Below, piece by piece: positions 10,094 to 21,470 of a stretch of DNA of 64,000 bases. A program made the translations under genes and the position numbers. Each line of letters opens with the position of its first letter. Positions within the stretch are counted from its first letter, which is position 1. This stretch comes from Rutidosis leptorrhynchoides (taxonomy: Eukaryota > Streptophyta > Magnoliopsida > Asterales > Asteraceae): positions 6,553,501 to 6,617,500 of the forward strand of contig NC_092335.1 in NCBI RefSeq assembly GCF_046630445.1, given 5' to 3'. The notes under the pieces are model-generated. The model was not told where the DNA came from. It made no database searches and saw only the letters and a program-made list of their open reading frames with translations.

Positions 10094-11019
10094 TGACTTA
10101 CAACATAACTAAATATTTTTCAATTTTTCAAGTTTTCAAGGAATAACATAAATGTTTTTTATGACTTACAAAAGAAAAATATTTAATTATATTGTAAGTC
10201 ATAACTACTTGTTATATTAATTCATAAAATTGAAATTATTATGCGTAGGGCTGAATAGTTTTTAATTTATCTTTGGTACCAATGATGATGATTAATCAAT
10301 TGTTTATTGTTTACACACCATAAAACGTAAATTACAAGAGAATATGAGAAAGGTAAGAAGGGCAAATACGTCATTAATGTGGTCGATAGGAGAATTTAGG
10401 GATTAAATATGGGTAATCTAGGGATATCGCACAGTCGGCCTCTAAACTACAAATTATTGAGAAGTCCAGTTGCAAAGCGGGATGAAGTAGCATATTCGCA
10501 TATCCAATAAGGATTATTCCCTTTCGTTTTAATTTCTTATTATTTCCTCTACGAATATACCGACCCACCTATCCGACGTGGCGAATACGCTGACGTACTC
10601 CATTCAATTAGCCATTCTATGGATTACTCGTGTTGCATACTTGCACAAAACGTATTTGTCTGACCCAGCTAGTTGACTATCCTATCGGGAAATGATGAAA
10701 AAGCTTGTATTTATTTTTATTATTATCAATAAAATGAAAATAAAATGAAAATAAATAAAATAAATAGTGTATGTGTCAAAATCATATCTATATCCCAAAT
10801 TAATAGTTATATTTTGATTCTTAGCTTTTTCTTCAACATTAATTTAATAACTCTATATGTAATATTATTTAATGAAAGTTATACAAAATTTTAATTTATT
10901 CATATAAATTTCAAAAAATTATTGTACAACAAAATATAAATTTATAATTATGATTAATAAATAAAAACTTTAAAAAGAAAAAATAAGACTATTAATTTGG
11001 AACGGAAAGAATTTTTATT
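10090..11019. other. Intergenic sequence, no gene seen
   Basis: The sequence is AT-rich. Besides the P1BS cluster at 10490-10560 and two ACGT cores (10573-10580 'gacgtggc', 10591-10597 'tgacgta'), nothing coding is supported. Confidence 0.5.
10490..10560. promoter_or_regulatory. Cluster of three P1BS (PHR1-binding) motifs
   Basis: GCATATTC (10490-10497) and GCATATCC (10498-10505) abut, and GAATATAC (10553-10560) follows 47 bp later. All fit GNATATNC, the palindromic site bound by PHR1-type phosphate-starvation regulators. An ABRE-like ACGTGGC at 10574-10580 is close. The cluster lies about 1.4 kb upstream of the proposed start of the G3P permease gene, a family known to be induced by phosphate starvation. 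Function is inferred. Confidence 0.5.
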
Positions 11020-11022
11020 GAA

Positions 11023-11370
11023 TTATTTTGCTGTCGACTGTAGCATGGTCGAAAAGCTTGTTATTTCGTTAGCGGGCAATTTAGCAAACCATTCTCTTGC
11101 TGCCGACTGTAGCACGGTTGGAAATAGGTGACAAGCGACCTCGTCACTCCATTGTTGAGTTTTCACAGCTCCTTCAAAAATTTGCAAAAAGTCATCCGCG
11201 TCTGTTGTTCCACTGTACACCCTTAGTGTTATCGGGATGACAATGTTTTCCGAGAGTGTGTACTTTGCAATTCGCTCGGAGAATTTTTGACTGGTGGCGG
11301 ACGATTCGACTGGCCTTTTGGCTTTGTTGCGGGTAATCAGAGCAAATAAGTTTTCAAGTTCGGTTCCTTG
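11023..11370 (-). pseudogene. Retrotransposon gag fragment (Ty3/gypsy type)
   Basis: On the minus strand a continuous frame of about 115 codons (11370-11026) reads through 'VYSGTTDADDFLQIF', 'WSDEVACHLFPTVLQ' and 'AAREWFAKLPANEI'. This is the conserved core of the retrotransposon gag capsid family (the W..., A...WF..LP pattern). It ends in a stop at 11023, and no protease or RT follows. The reversed E5 LTR adjoins it at 11372. It is a relic of an older element. Confidence 0.7.
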
Positions 11371-11371
11371 G

Positions 11372-12240
11372 TGAAGCGACCCGTCCTAATCCATAAGGAC
11401 GAATACAATACATTTGGTTACATCGCGAGGTACTTGACCTCTATATGATATATTTTACAAACAGTGCATTCGTTTTTAAAAAGACAAACTTTCATTACAT
11501 TAAAAGTTGACGGCATGCATACCATTTCATAATATATCAAACTATAATTGACTTAATAATAATCTTGATGAACTCAACGACTCGAATGCAACGTATTTTG
11601 AAATATGTCATGAAGGACTCCAAGTAATATCTCTAAAATGAGCAAATGCACAGCGAAAGATTTCTTTAATACCTGAGAATAAACATGCTTTAAAGTGTCA
11701 ACCAAAAGGTTGGTGAGTTCATTAGTTTATCATAATCATTCATTTTCATCATTTTAATAGACCACAAGATTTTCGTTTCCATTTCTCATAAATATACGTC
11801 CCATGCATAGAGACAAAAATATCTTTCATATGGTGAACACCTGGTAACCGACATTAACTAGATGCATATAAGAATATCCCCTATCATTCCAGAAAATCCT
11901 TCGGACATGATAAAACAACATCGAATTACTAAAGCATCCGGTACTTTGGATGTGGTTCGTTAGGCCCAATAGATCTATCTTTAGGATTCGCGTCAATTAG
12001 TAGATCGGTTTACTAATTCTTAGGTTACCAAGCAAAAGGGGCATATTCGGCTTCGATCATTCACCCATATAATGTAGTTTCGATTACTTGTGTCTATTCC
12101 GTAAAACATTTATAAAAATTGCGCATGTATTCTCAGCCCAAAAATATAAAGGGTAAAAAGGTAAATGAGACTCACCTAATGTATTTTGTAGTAAAAATAC
12201 ATATGACTATATTGAACAATGCAGGGTTGGCCTCGGATTC
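11372..12240 (-). mobile_element. E5: reversed LTR fragment, cut by E4
   Basis: The reverse complement follows the E3 LTR from about 53985 to its end at 54843. Matching blocks include 'tgaatccgaggccaaccctg' (E3 'gaatccgagacaaaccctgc'), 'tttttgggctgagaatacat', the 'aaccttttggttgacacttt' block, and 'atcatatagaggtcaa'. The LTR end (TTCA on the minus strand) falls at 11372. The other 70 percent of the LTR should lie beyond E4, outside the window. Confidence 0.75.
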
Positions 12241-13068
12241 TGTGATGACCCGGAAATTTCTGACCAAATTTAAACTTAATCTTTGTATGATTAACATTTT
12301 CGACACGATAAGCAAAGTCTGTAAAACTGAATCTCAAAATTTTTGAACTATTCAAATACCTTTCGGTTGTTCTCGATGATTCGCGAACAATTATATGTAA
12401 ATAGATACATATACTATAACCTAAAAACGTAACAAAGTGTTAAGTAAATGATAATGTGCATTAAACTTATTGGTTTGATTATCTGATTGATATATTCAAC
12501 TACGAAGTTAAAATATTATGCCAAACAATTGAATTAAAAGATATTTATTAGGTCTCTGTTGTGAGGTCCACACTGATTTGAGAATTTATTCCTTTTTAAC
12601 GGTATTCGGAATAAATGGTAAAGTGTTTGATGACAAAAGTTAGATAAAAGTTAGTGGTAAACTAAACTGCATAATATTGAATTGATTGTGTTTCGAACTT
12701 GCTAAAACATTTTTCGATATAATAGAATTGGTTAATTAAGTGTGTTTGTTTAAATAACGTAATTTGGACATATACAAAAATAAAGAATATTAACTGTTAG
12801 AATTAAGTATATGAATAACTTGTGAGATGTATTTTAAAACGTGTTTATAAATATTGAGAATAGATATTAATTTGGTTATGAAACGTTTGATAAATACTAT
12901 TATATTAATAAATAACGAGACAATGATTTATAGAAGTAAATGACCAAAACACTCGAAAGATTAAGATATACTTTGAGTGGTATAGTTTATTGATAATTTA
13001 AGACTATATTTTGACAAAGGTACGAGTCACGAAACATAAAGTGATATTTTTCTAAGCATACGAAAATG

Positions 13069-13317
13069 CGTTCGAAGTCGAGTGACAACGTACGAGACCT
13101 CGGAACAAAAATTTCAAGTCAACTATGTACGAGAATATAATATAATATATAATTAATTAATATAAATTATATATATTATATATTAATAAATAAATATGTC
13201 GACAAATAAGAAAACAAAAGTTGGTGAGCTGGATCAGAGGGCCATGCGATCGCATGGCCTTGAAGCACAAATCCCATGCGATCGCATGGGGTACTTTTTT
13301 AGAAAAGGTTCTATAAA
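13069..13317 (+). promoter_or_regulatory. E4 U3 promoter cassette with paired palindromes and TATA box
   Basis: The perfect palindromes GGCCATGCGATCGCATGGCC (13240-13259) and CCCATGCGATCGCATGGG (13273-13290) are separated by 13 nt beginning TTGAAG. TATA box CTATAAA (13311-13317) starts 20 nt after the second. The upstream part contains 'ttcaagtcaactatg' and 'ttggtgagctg', both shared with the E1/E2 LTRs. The 3' LTR copy is at 19651-19919. Confidence 0.6.
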
Positions 13318-13362
13318 TTGCTCGATTTTTGGCTTAGTTTTCACACATCATATATTACTCCG

Positions 13363-13363
<1 letters not shown>

Positions 13364-13444
<81 letters not shown>
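13364..13444. repeat. (TTA)n microsatellite in E4 5' LTR
   Basis: An about 80 bp TTA run. The copy in the 3' LTR (19970-20059) is slightly longer. Confidence 0.97.
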
Positions 13445-13446
<2 letters not shown>

Positions 13447-15119
13447 CTTATTATTATTAATATTATTAATTAGTATTATACATAAAATACTACGACGAGG
13501 TTATGAGCGTGTCACTTTCAAAATGGTTTTCAAGCGAAATAGAGCTAAGAAAATTATGGGTTATTGCCAAGGAGGTTATGGGTAATGTTCGGGGGTATAT
13601 TTGTGAATCAAACCTAGTGTTTATCATTTCCGTTGCGTCTACGTACTTTCCTATAATATTGAATCTCAATATTGATACGTAAGCACTCATATTTTATCTT
13701 TTATATATTAATTGTGTATCCATGTCTAGTGCTCGAGTATATATATTTATACATGCTTGTATGCTAAATTTCGTCGTTAAACAGTTTATGATGAATCACA
13801 AATTAAATACATATATTACTGGTAAAAGGTATATGATATGCATGTTTTTGGAAAGCTGGCGAAAAATCAATGACTTTTCATTTAGATATCGAATAGTTTC
13901 GATGAACGGATTAAAAGATATGATCAACTGAATTATGATTGACGTTAATTGAAATTGCTTTTGAATCTGCAATTAAGATTTAAACAACTTGTTTACGAGA
14001 TTGATAAATTGGATTTTTGAATATTACCAACCGAGTAAATGAATCCTCATATAAGGTACGTCTCATTTTGTTAAACAACTGTCAAAATTGACTTTTTGAA
14101 ACGACTTTGGATAACTTTTGTATGTCGATATCGAGCATTAGGATTGTGATACACTATGACCTGACCTAGCTTGATAGACAATTATTGACCAACATATATT
14201 CTCTAGGTTGAGATCTACGGTTATTTGGTATTCCAAGTTTCGGTCACATTTCGGTGAACGACTTTATGTACTGCTAATGTGAGTTTCATTTGCTCCCTTT
14301 TTAATTGCTTTTGCAATCTATATTTTTGGGCTGAGAATACATGCACTTTATTTTAAACACAATGGACACAAGTACATACTAAATTCTACACTGAGTTTGA
14401 ACCGAAATCCCTTAGCTTTGGTAACTAGTAGCTTCCAGTACATAGGATATGGACTGGTGGGCGCGAATAACAGTATATGGATCCATAGGGCTTGACATCC
14501 CCGTCCGAGCTAGAGCGCTAGCCTTTTAACGGACGTGTGTTATTTGAGTTTAGAACACGTTGGTTTGCGTGTATTAAAACGAATGAGGTATTTATCATTA
14601 TAACGTTAAAGCTTAGTTACCAGAGTGCTCTGTTACGTAGAATCTATTGATAAACGTTTCTGGATGAAACAACTGAAATCTTGTGATCCACTTTAATATA
14701 CAGATTAAGCGAAACACTAAAACTATGAACTCATCAACCTTTGTGTTGACACTTGTTAGCATGTTTATTCTCAGGTTTCTAGAAGTCTTCCGTTGTTTGC
14801 TTATATGTGATACAAGCTATGTGCATGGAGTCATACATGCTTTATTCAAGAAAACTTTGCATTCACAAAATCATCACCGTGTATCTTATTTTGACTTCAT
14901 TATCAACAGATGTATTATGGTAAACTATTATTTATGGTGATTGTCTATATGTAGAAATCATCAAACGTTAAAAACCTTAGAAATTGATATTTATTTATTG
15001 TGTACCTTTTTTAAAAGAATGCAATGTTTACAAAACGTATCATATAGAGGTCAAATACCTCGCAATGAAATCAATGAATGACGTGTTCGTCCATATGGAT
15101 TTGGAGAGATCGTCACATT

Positions 15120-15131
15120 TGGTATCAGAGC
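15120..15131 (+). promoter_or_regulatory. E4 primer binding site (initiator Met tRNA)
   Basis: TGGTATCAGAGC lies two bases after the 5' LTR end, the standard plant LTR-retrotransposon primer site. Confidence 0.9.
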
Positions 15132-15501
15132 GTTGGTCCTAGTGAACCAGGTCTTGCATAAGTGTGTCTAACTGATAGTTGTTAGGATGCATTAGTAAGT
15201 CTGGACTTCGACTGTGTCTGCATGTCAAAAGTTTTGCTTATCATTTCTTGTCAAAAATTACATGTCTATCATCTTAAGCCTAAACGTGTCTTATTGCATT
15301 GATTGCATAGATAGTGTATAGACAAAATTCATATCTTGGCATATCTATTACAGTAAACTTTGACTGCCATCTTCCGAAAATTTCTCCGTAATTTACGGGA
15401 TTTTGGTATTATATATACATATGTAAATTATGTATTGAAGAGTACCAATCTAAATTCTATAATCTATTTCATATCAAAAATCATCTCTCTAATTATACAA
15501 G

Positions 15502-16023
15502 ATGGATCCCGTATCTAGTTCAAATTCCTTAAATTTCGACAGCTATTCCGATATGGATATTCACCTGAACTCTGAAGAAAGTGTAAACGGAATGGATCAA
15601 CCAATCAGCCATCACCTATTCTGGATGAATTAGGGAAGGGTTCATAGCCTACTTAATTATTGGAGACAAGAAGAAGGCGATCCCTTCCATCCACCACATT
15701 GCCCTCTTGGCGAAGAACCTGAAGCACTTACCGGCGAACCTGTTCGTAATACCATTTTCTCTCTCATCTCCAGAATATCTTGTCATGATCATATACTCTC
15801 TCAAATTCTGGATCTTATTCATTCGCTCGTCCGAACCGCCAATCATCCCGGTGTAGTAGAAGAAGTCAACGAGCTTCGCGCTCGGGTAGTGGCTTTGGAG
15901 AATATGGTGCAAAGGTTACAAGCACCAGCAGAATCACCGACATCAACAGTACCACCGACAACAACACCAACAGTACCATTACCACCACCAACAACATCCG
16001 CACCGCAAGCCTCAACATCATAA
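15502..16023 (+). pseudogene. E4 Gag-like N-terminal fragment
   Basis: From ATG 15502 one frame of 174 codons starts MDPVSSSNSLNFDSYSDMDI and ends at TAA 16021-16023. It is broken by an in-frame TAG at codon 44, where E3 has TGG (Trp). The middle has a predicted coiled-coil stretch (VEEVNELRARVVALENMV), and the C-terminal 45 residues are Thr/Pro/Ser-rich. It aligns with E3 55253-55699. The position after the primer site suggests the start of gag, but the capsid core and zinc knuckle are absent, so family assignment rests on position. Confidence 0.5.
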
Positions 16024-17353
16024 TATGTACCTTGAACATCAACGTCATACGCATCGTAGTTACCAAGAAATACCAGCAACAATAACCGATGAAGTATTAA
16101 CTCATTTCCCCTGAAGAAATTTTATGTATATTTAATATATATGAATTTTGAAATCAAAATAAATCTTTTCGTACTAAGCTATTACGTGTGAATTTTAACT
16201 GGTAGGTACTACTCGGTTAGTTCATATTACTAATATGCAATGATGTACATCCTTCCTTAACAACTTAACCATTGTTAACTACAATCCCTGTTTTAACTTA
16301 ATGAATTCCATTTCATAATAAACCAAGTGTATTATTCAATTACATAATTGATTTTACATTTTCATTTTCGATGTACTCGAAACTTTCCAGAAAACATCAT
16401 CTGTGCCTTGTAAGGTTCACAAAAATTCCACGAGCATCAACATCCTTCACCGAGGAATAAGAATAAATAATGAAGTATCGATTACATTAGCGATATACTC
16501 CGCAAAGATTATGTAATCTTTAATGTTTTAGAGATTAATCATTTCTAAGTCAAGCCGAAAATTAAATGAGCTTAATATGATATTAACTCATTAAATATGT
16601 GTTACATCTGAAGAAAATATACATACATATATTTTCATAAAGACGATAATAAAAATTCTTTTGTACAAAGTATTAATTGTGAAATCTTTAACGGGTAGGT
16701 AATACCCGGGAAATATATAAGTTCGCAATTAATATGTTACACTATACATTCTTCAACTTTGATTCAAAAATTATTAACAATGCTCACAACAATATACAAT
16801 CGTTTTCATACAAATTCAATTACATATTCTGATATTGACGGATCAGAATCCAAGTCATAACTCTGAACCGGTGACATCATTCTTAGATCTCTACATCTTT
16901 CAAAGCTATACTTTGACTTTAAATCTGTGCAAGATCCATTAGCTTTGTTTTTACCGAAAATAACCTTGCAATTCTTTTCAAAGTATCCAGTATTATCAAC
17001 CAGTCAACGACGACATTTCAGACTTGTAACTTTGGCATATACGTTTTTGTTACTGAGGAACATTTCATGTTCCACCACATTAGCAGTAAATTTACCAACA
17101 ACTCCATTGATCTTTGACCTTTCAAAAAATCCTTATACTCATTAAAACCCTATCATGTACTCATCCACGTCTTGTAACGGTAATTGCCATACCAACTACT
17201 GGGAATTAGCAATCAGTATTTCGAATATCGCAGCAATTCTACGCCAACAATTATATATATACATATAATATATATCTTCTAGACTTACATACTTCGAATG
17301 TGAAGTTTCTGAAAAACATCCCAAACTATGAACTAGTTCTCTGAAATTGGAAC
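16024..17353 (+). other. E4 internal noncoding region
   Basis: The region is AT-rich and aligns throughout with E3 55930-57508. It includes two extra tracts resembling the polypurine tract ('aactggtaggtact' at 16197-16210 and 'tttaacgggtaggtaa' at 16687-16702). On the minus strand around 16965-17010 a peptide like TGYFEKNCK resembles the zinc-knuckle-like remnant seen more clearly in E3. No open gene. Confidence 0.5.
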
Positions 17354-17596
17354 AATGTTGGTGAAGCAGCAAAAACTGTAAACGACCTTAACAGTCAAAA
17401 GTTTGATGATAAAGAATAGTATGGTGGTAAAGCTGAGAAAAAGAGAAGGTTTGGAACTGGAAAACGGATTGAGCAAAGTATGAAGGAGGCTGTGGATAAA
17501 TCACAAAGACTGAACCTGTCTTCAAAGAATCCAAATGATTCAGTGTCTACTGAAATCCTTTGTAAATACCTTGCTCCTTACTCTAAAACCTTTGCG
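17354..17596 (+). pseudogene. Captured poly(A)-binding protein (PABP) fragment in E4
   Basis: One forward frame of 81 codons reads through 'EAAKTVNDLNSQKFDDKE', a TAG stop at 17417-17419, 'YGGKAEKK', 'IEQSMKEAVDKSQRLNL', 'KNPNDSVSTE' and 'YLAPYS'. This is the end of RRM3 (the ...LNG-KFDDKEWYVG-AQKK... strand), the charged linker, and the start of RRM4 (NLY-KNLDDS-SDE-L...F) of cytoplasmic poly(A)-binding proteins. The stop falls on the conserved Trp of the DKEWYVG motif. No intron-like gap interrupts the match. The same fragment sits in E3. It has no start codon and is presumably carried passively as part of the element RNA. Confidence 0.82.
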
Positions 17597-18805
17597 GACA
17601 ATATTCTTCATCATCATCATTATCTCAAATATTCTAAGATATCATCATATCTTTCATTATAAATATCCTCGATATTTCTGAAGATATTTTCATAACCATT
17701 CTTATTTGAAATCATTCATTTCTTCGCGCTATCTGTGTTATGACATAAAAGAAACTATTTTAGTTTCTAAAATCTGAAAAATTCGAAAAAAATGGATGTT
17801 TTGAAGTAGTGTTGGGAACTGAAGCATGAATTAGTATAATATAATGACACCTGATCAACGTGATTATATTACAGTAAGTCATGCTGAGTTTCTAATGGAA
17901 CGTGATAAAGGTTCACAGATCCCACCCTCATCATGAACCATGTTACATAACTCTTTCATTCTATTTAACCTCTAAATATATCAAGAAAATATATTTCTTG
18001 ATGATTCGGTCTTTTCCGAATATTCTGGTAATTTGACAAATCAAGATCATGTTATTACAATTTCTTTCTTAGAACATTAACTATGTTCATTCTGAAATCC
18101 ATACCTACGAATTCCGGACCATTATTCGCTTGACTTAAGGTCGGGAAGAGAAATCGAAAGCATAGAGTTCTGAAATATAAAGGAGAATAAAAGCCCGATA
18201 ACAACCCCAAAAATTTACAAACCGTATATATCAATACGTATTGCAACGTAAAGACACGGGAAAATTAATAACACTATAACCCCAAGATAAAAGTAAAAGT
18301 AAATAAAATCCTCCGGTGGTAAATGAAAGAGAAGAATAACAGATATGAAGGTTAGGAGTATATCAAGAATCAGAACTGGATGAAGCATTTCACAATCTTT
18401 TGGAAGTATGAAATGAGGAAGGAGATGTAGAGTGATGAAAATAATGAAACGGAAGTGGTTAATTTATAGCGAAATATCAGACATAGCAATCGAGGCAGAT
18501 TACGCATTTAATCAAAGGAAATCTTAATTTCCTTAAAATTCGAAGAATCAAATCTTATTTAGATTATGAAGATTTTCTATTCCTTAAATTCCGGAAATCA
18601 ATCGTTACTACGTCAAAAGATAATACGAATCTCTATTCTCCATTTCACTCTATTACAATAACTTCTCGCATACGCTTCAAGTAATAGGATTGTTTTATCC
18701 ATATTATTCAACGGTGATAAAACTCTATTTATCGACTCATATACGGCATGAAAACATTTTTATTGTTAGTCATGACGACCTCACTCAAATTTCGGCACGA
18801 AATTT
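17597..18805 (+). other. E4 3' internal noncoding region
   Basis: It aligns with E3 57757-58940 and includes a well conserved block at 17805-17905 ('tgttgggaactgaagcatga' and downstream). No ORF or recognised domain. Confidence 0.5.
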
Positions 18806-18822
18806 CTTTAACGGGTAGGTAC
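18806..18822 (+). promoter_or_regulatory. E4 polypurine-tract region
   Basis: cTTTAACGGGTAGGTAC directly precedes the 3' LTR start TGTGATGACC, the position of the plus-strand primer. Confidence 0.7.
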
Positions 18823-19964
18823 TGTGATGACCCGAAAATTTCTGACCAAATTTAAACTTAATCTTTGTATGATTAACATTTTCGACACGATAAGCAAAGT
18901 CTGTAAAACTGAATCTCAAAATTTTTGAACTATTCAAATACCTTTCGGTTGTTCTCGATGATTCGCCAACAATTATATGTAAATAGATACATATACTATA
19001 ACCTAAAAACGTAATAAAGTGTTAAGTAAATGATAATGTGCATTAAACTTATTGGTTTGATTATCTGATTGATATATTCAACTACGAAGTTAAAATATTA
19101 TGCCAAACAATTGAATTAAAAGATATTTATTAGGTCTCTGTTGTGAGGTCCACACTGATTTGAGAATTTATTCCTTTTTAACGGTATTCGGAATAAATGG
19201 TAAAGTGTTTGATGACAAAAGTTAGATAAAAGTTAGTGGTAAACTAAACTGCATAATATTGAATTGATTGTGTTTCGAACTTGCTAAAACGTTTTTCGAT
19301 ATAATAGAATTGGTTAATTAAGTGTGTTTGTTTAAATAACGTAATTTGGACATATACAAAAATAAAGAATATTAAATGTTAGAATTAAGTATATGAATAA
19401 CTTGTGAGATGTATTTTAAAACGTGTTTATAAATATTGAGAATAGATATTAATTTGGTTATGAAACGTTTGATAAATACTATTATATTAATAAATAACGA
19501 GACAATGATTTATAGAAGTAAATGACCAAAACACTCGAAAGATTAAGATATACTTTGAGTGGTATAGTTTATTGATAATTTAAGACTATATTTTGACAAA
19601 GGTACGAGTCACGAAACATAAAGTGATAGTTTTCTAAGCATACGAAAATGCGTTCGAGAAACCGGAACCGGGGCATAAGTCGAGTGACAACGTACGAGAC
19701 CTCGGAACGAAAATTTCAAGTCAACTATGTATGAGAATATAATATAATATATAATTAATTAATATAAATTATATATATTATATATTAATAAATAAATATG
19801 TCGACAAATAAGAAAACAAAAGTTGGTGAGCTGGATCAGAGGGCCATGCGATCGCATGGCCTTGAAGCACAAATCCCATGCGATCGCATGGGGTACTTTT
19901 TCAGAAAAGGTTCTATAAATTGCTCGATTTTTGGCTTAGTTTTCACACATCATATATTACTCCG

Positions 19965-20060
<96 letters not shown>

Positions 20061-20928
20061 ATTATTATTATTAATATTTTTATTAATCTTATTATTATTA
20101 ATATTATTAATTAGTATTATACATAAAATACTACGACGAGGTTATGAGCGTGTCACTTTCAAAATGGTTTTCAAGCGAAATAGAGCTAAGAAAATTATGG
20201 GTTATTGCCAAGGAGGTTATGGGTAATGTTCGGGGGTATATTTGTGAATCAAACCTAGTGTTTATCATCTCCGTTGCGTCTACGTACTTTCCTACAATAT
20301 TGAATCTCAATATTGATACGTAAGCACTCATATTTTATCTTTTATATATTAATTGTGTATCCATGTCTAGTGCTCGAGTATATATATTTATACATGCTTG
20401 TATGCTAAATTTCGTCGTTAAACAGTTTATGATGAATCACAAATTAAATACATATATTACTGGTAAAAGGTATATGATATGCATGTTTTTGGAAAGCTGG
20501 CGAAAAATCAATGACTTTTCATTTAGATATCGAATAGTTTCGATGAACGGATTAAAAGATATGATCAACTGAATTATGATTGACGTTAATTGAAATTTCT
20601 TTTGAATCTGCAATTAAGATTTAAACAACTTGTTTACGAGATTGATAAATTGGATTTTTGAATATTACCAACCGAGTAAATGAATCCTTATATAAGGTAC
20701 GTCTCATTTTGTTAAACAACTGTCAAAATTGACTTTTTGAAACGACTTTGTATAACTTTTGTATGTCGATATCGAGCATTAGGATTGTGATACACTATGA
20801 CCTGACCTAGCTTGATAGACAATTATTGACCAACATATGTTCTCTAGGTTGAGATCTACGGTTATTTGGTATTCCAAGTTTCGGTCACATTTCGGTAAAC
20901 GACTTTATGTACTGCTAATGTGAGTTTC
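18823..20928 (+). repeat. E4 3' LTR, first 2106 bp (interrupted by E1)
   Basis: It is colinear with 12241-14287 of the 5' LTR and stops exactly where E1 begins. The corresponding continuation in the intact LTR is 'atttgctcccttttta' at 14288. Confidence 0.92.
19970..20059. repeat. (TTA)n microsatellite in E4 3' LTR
   Basis: An about 90 bp TTA run, longer than the copy at 13364-13444. Confidence 0.97.
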
Positions 20929-21204
20929 TGATAATGCTAAAAACGAACATATATTTCATAGCATTATTCCTCAAGAAAGACAAGCTTTTAGTTGCAATTG
21001 TTCTATTTACAAGTGATATTCGTTTAAATAATAAAAGGTGAAGACAAAAGACAGATTCGACGAATTGAAGACGCAAACGACCAAAAAGCTCAAAAGTACA
21101 AAATACAATCAAAGAGGTTCCAATTATTGATAAGAAACGTCTCAAAATTACAAGAGTACAAGATTCAAAACGCAAAGTACAAGATATTAAATTGTACGCA
21201 AGGA

Positions 21205-21470
21205 CGTTCGAAAATCCGGAACCGGGACCAGAGTCAACTCTCAACGCTCGACGCAACGGACTAAAAATTACAAGTCAACTATGCACATAAATATAATATA
21301 ATATTTGAATAATTCTTATAATTATTTATATATTATATTAATAATAAAAATCCGCAGGCAAGAAAGACTCCAAAGTTGTGAGCTGTATTTTCAAACTCCG
21401 CGACTCGCGGAGCTTGAAGGCAAAAAGGGCCGCGAGTCGCGGAGCCCCAAAGTTTGAAACTCCCTATAAA
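21205..21470 (+). promoter_or_regulatory. E1 U3 promoter cassette with paired palindromes and TATA box
   Basis: CTCCGCGACTCGCGGAG (21396-21412) and CCGCGAGTCGCGG (21430-21442) are separated by 17 nt starting CTTGAAG. CTATAAA (21464-21470) follows about 20 nt later. The upstream 190 bp include 'ccggaaccggg', 'aagtcaactatg' and 'gttgtgagctg', matching E4 19651-19831. The 3' LTR copy is at 63191-63456. Confidence 0.65.

Larger units (their letters stand above)
12241..15117 (+). repeat. E4 5' LTR, 2877 bp
   Basis: It matches 18823-20928 closely over the shared part; I saw roughly ten scattered differences plus a 21 bp gap near 13076 (the 3' copy has additional 'gaaaccggaaccggggcata'). The U3 promoter cassette with paired palindromes lies at 13069-13317, and a TTA microsatellite follows the TATA box. 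Confidence 0.9.
12241..20928 (+). mobile_element. E4: non-autonomous LTR retrotransposon (3' LTR cut by E1)
   Basis: The 5' LTR (12241-15117) starts TGTGATGACC and ends CGTCACA. An initiator-Met primer site follows at 15120, and the 3' LTR begins at 18823 after the tract TTTAACGGGTAGGTAC. The interior is only 3.7 kb and lacks protease, RT and integrase. It holds a gag-like N-terminal fragment and a piece of a host poly(A)-binding protein gene. The target duplication at the left is probably GATTC (12236-12240). The 3' LTR is interrupted at 20928 by E1, so the right end lies outside the window. The long LTRs, Met primer and TGTGAYGACC start suggest a Tekay-like chromovirus relative, but without RT this is only a guess. 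Confidence 0.88.

Noticed and set aside
13196..13585. ORF with a long poly-Leu run (and 19798-20226)
   Set aside because: Created by the TTA microsatellite inside the E4 LTR.
18055..18246. Minus-strand peptide with NGPEFVG, reminiscent of a copia integrase DNG-EF motif
   Set aside because: Only this short match; the surrounding frame has none of the other integrase residues.
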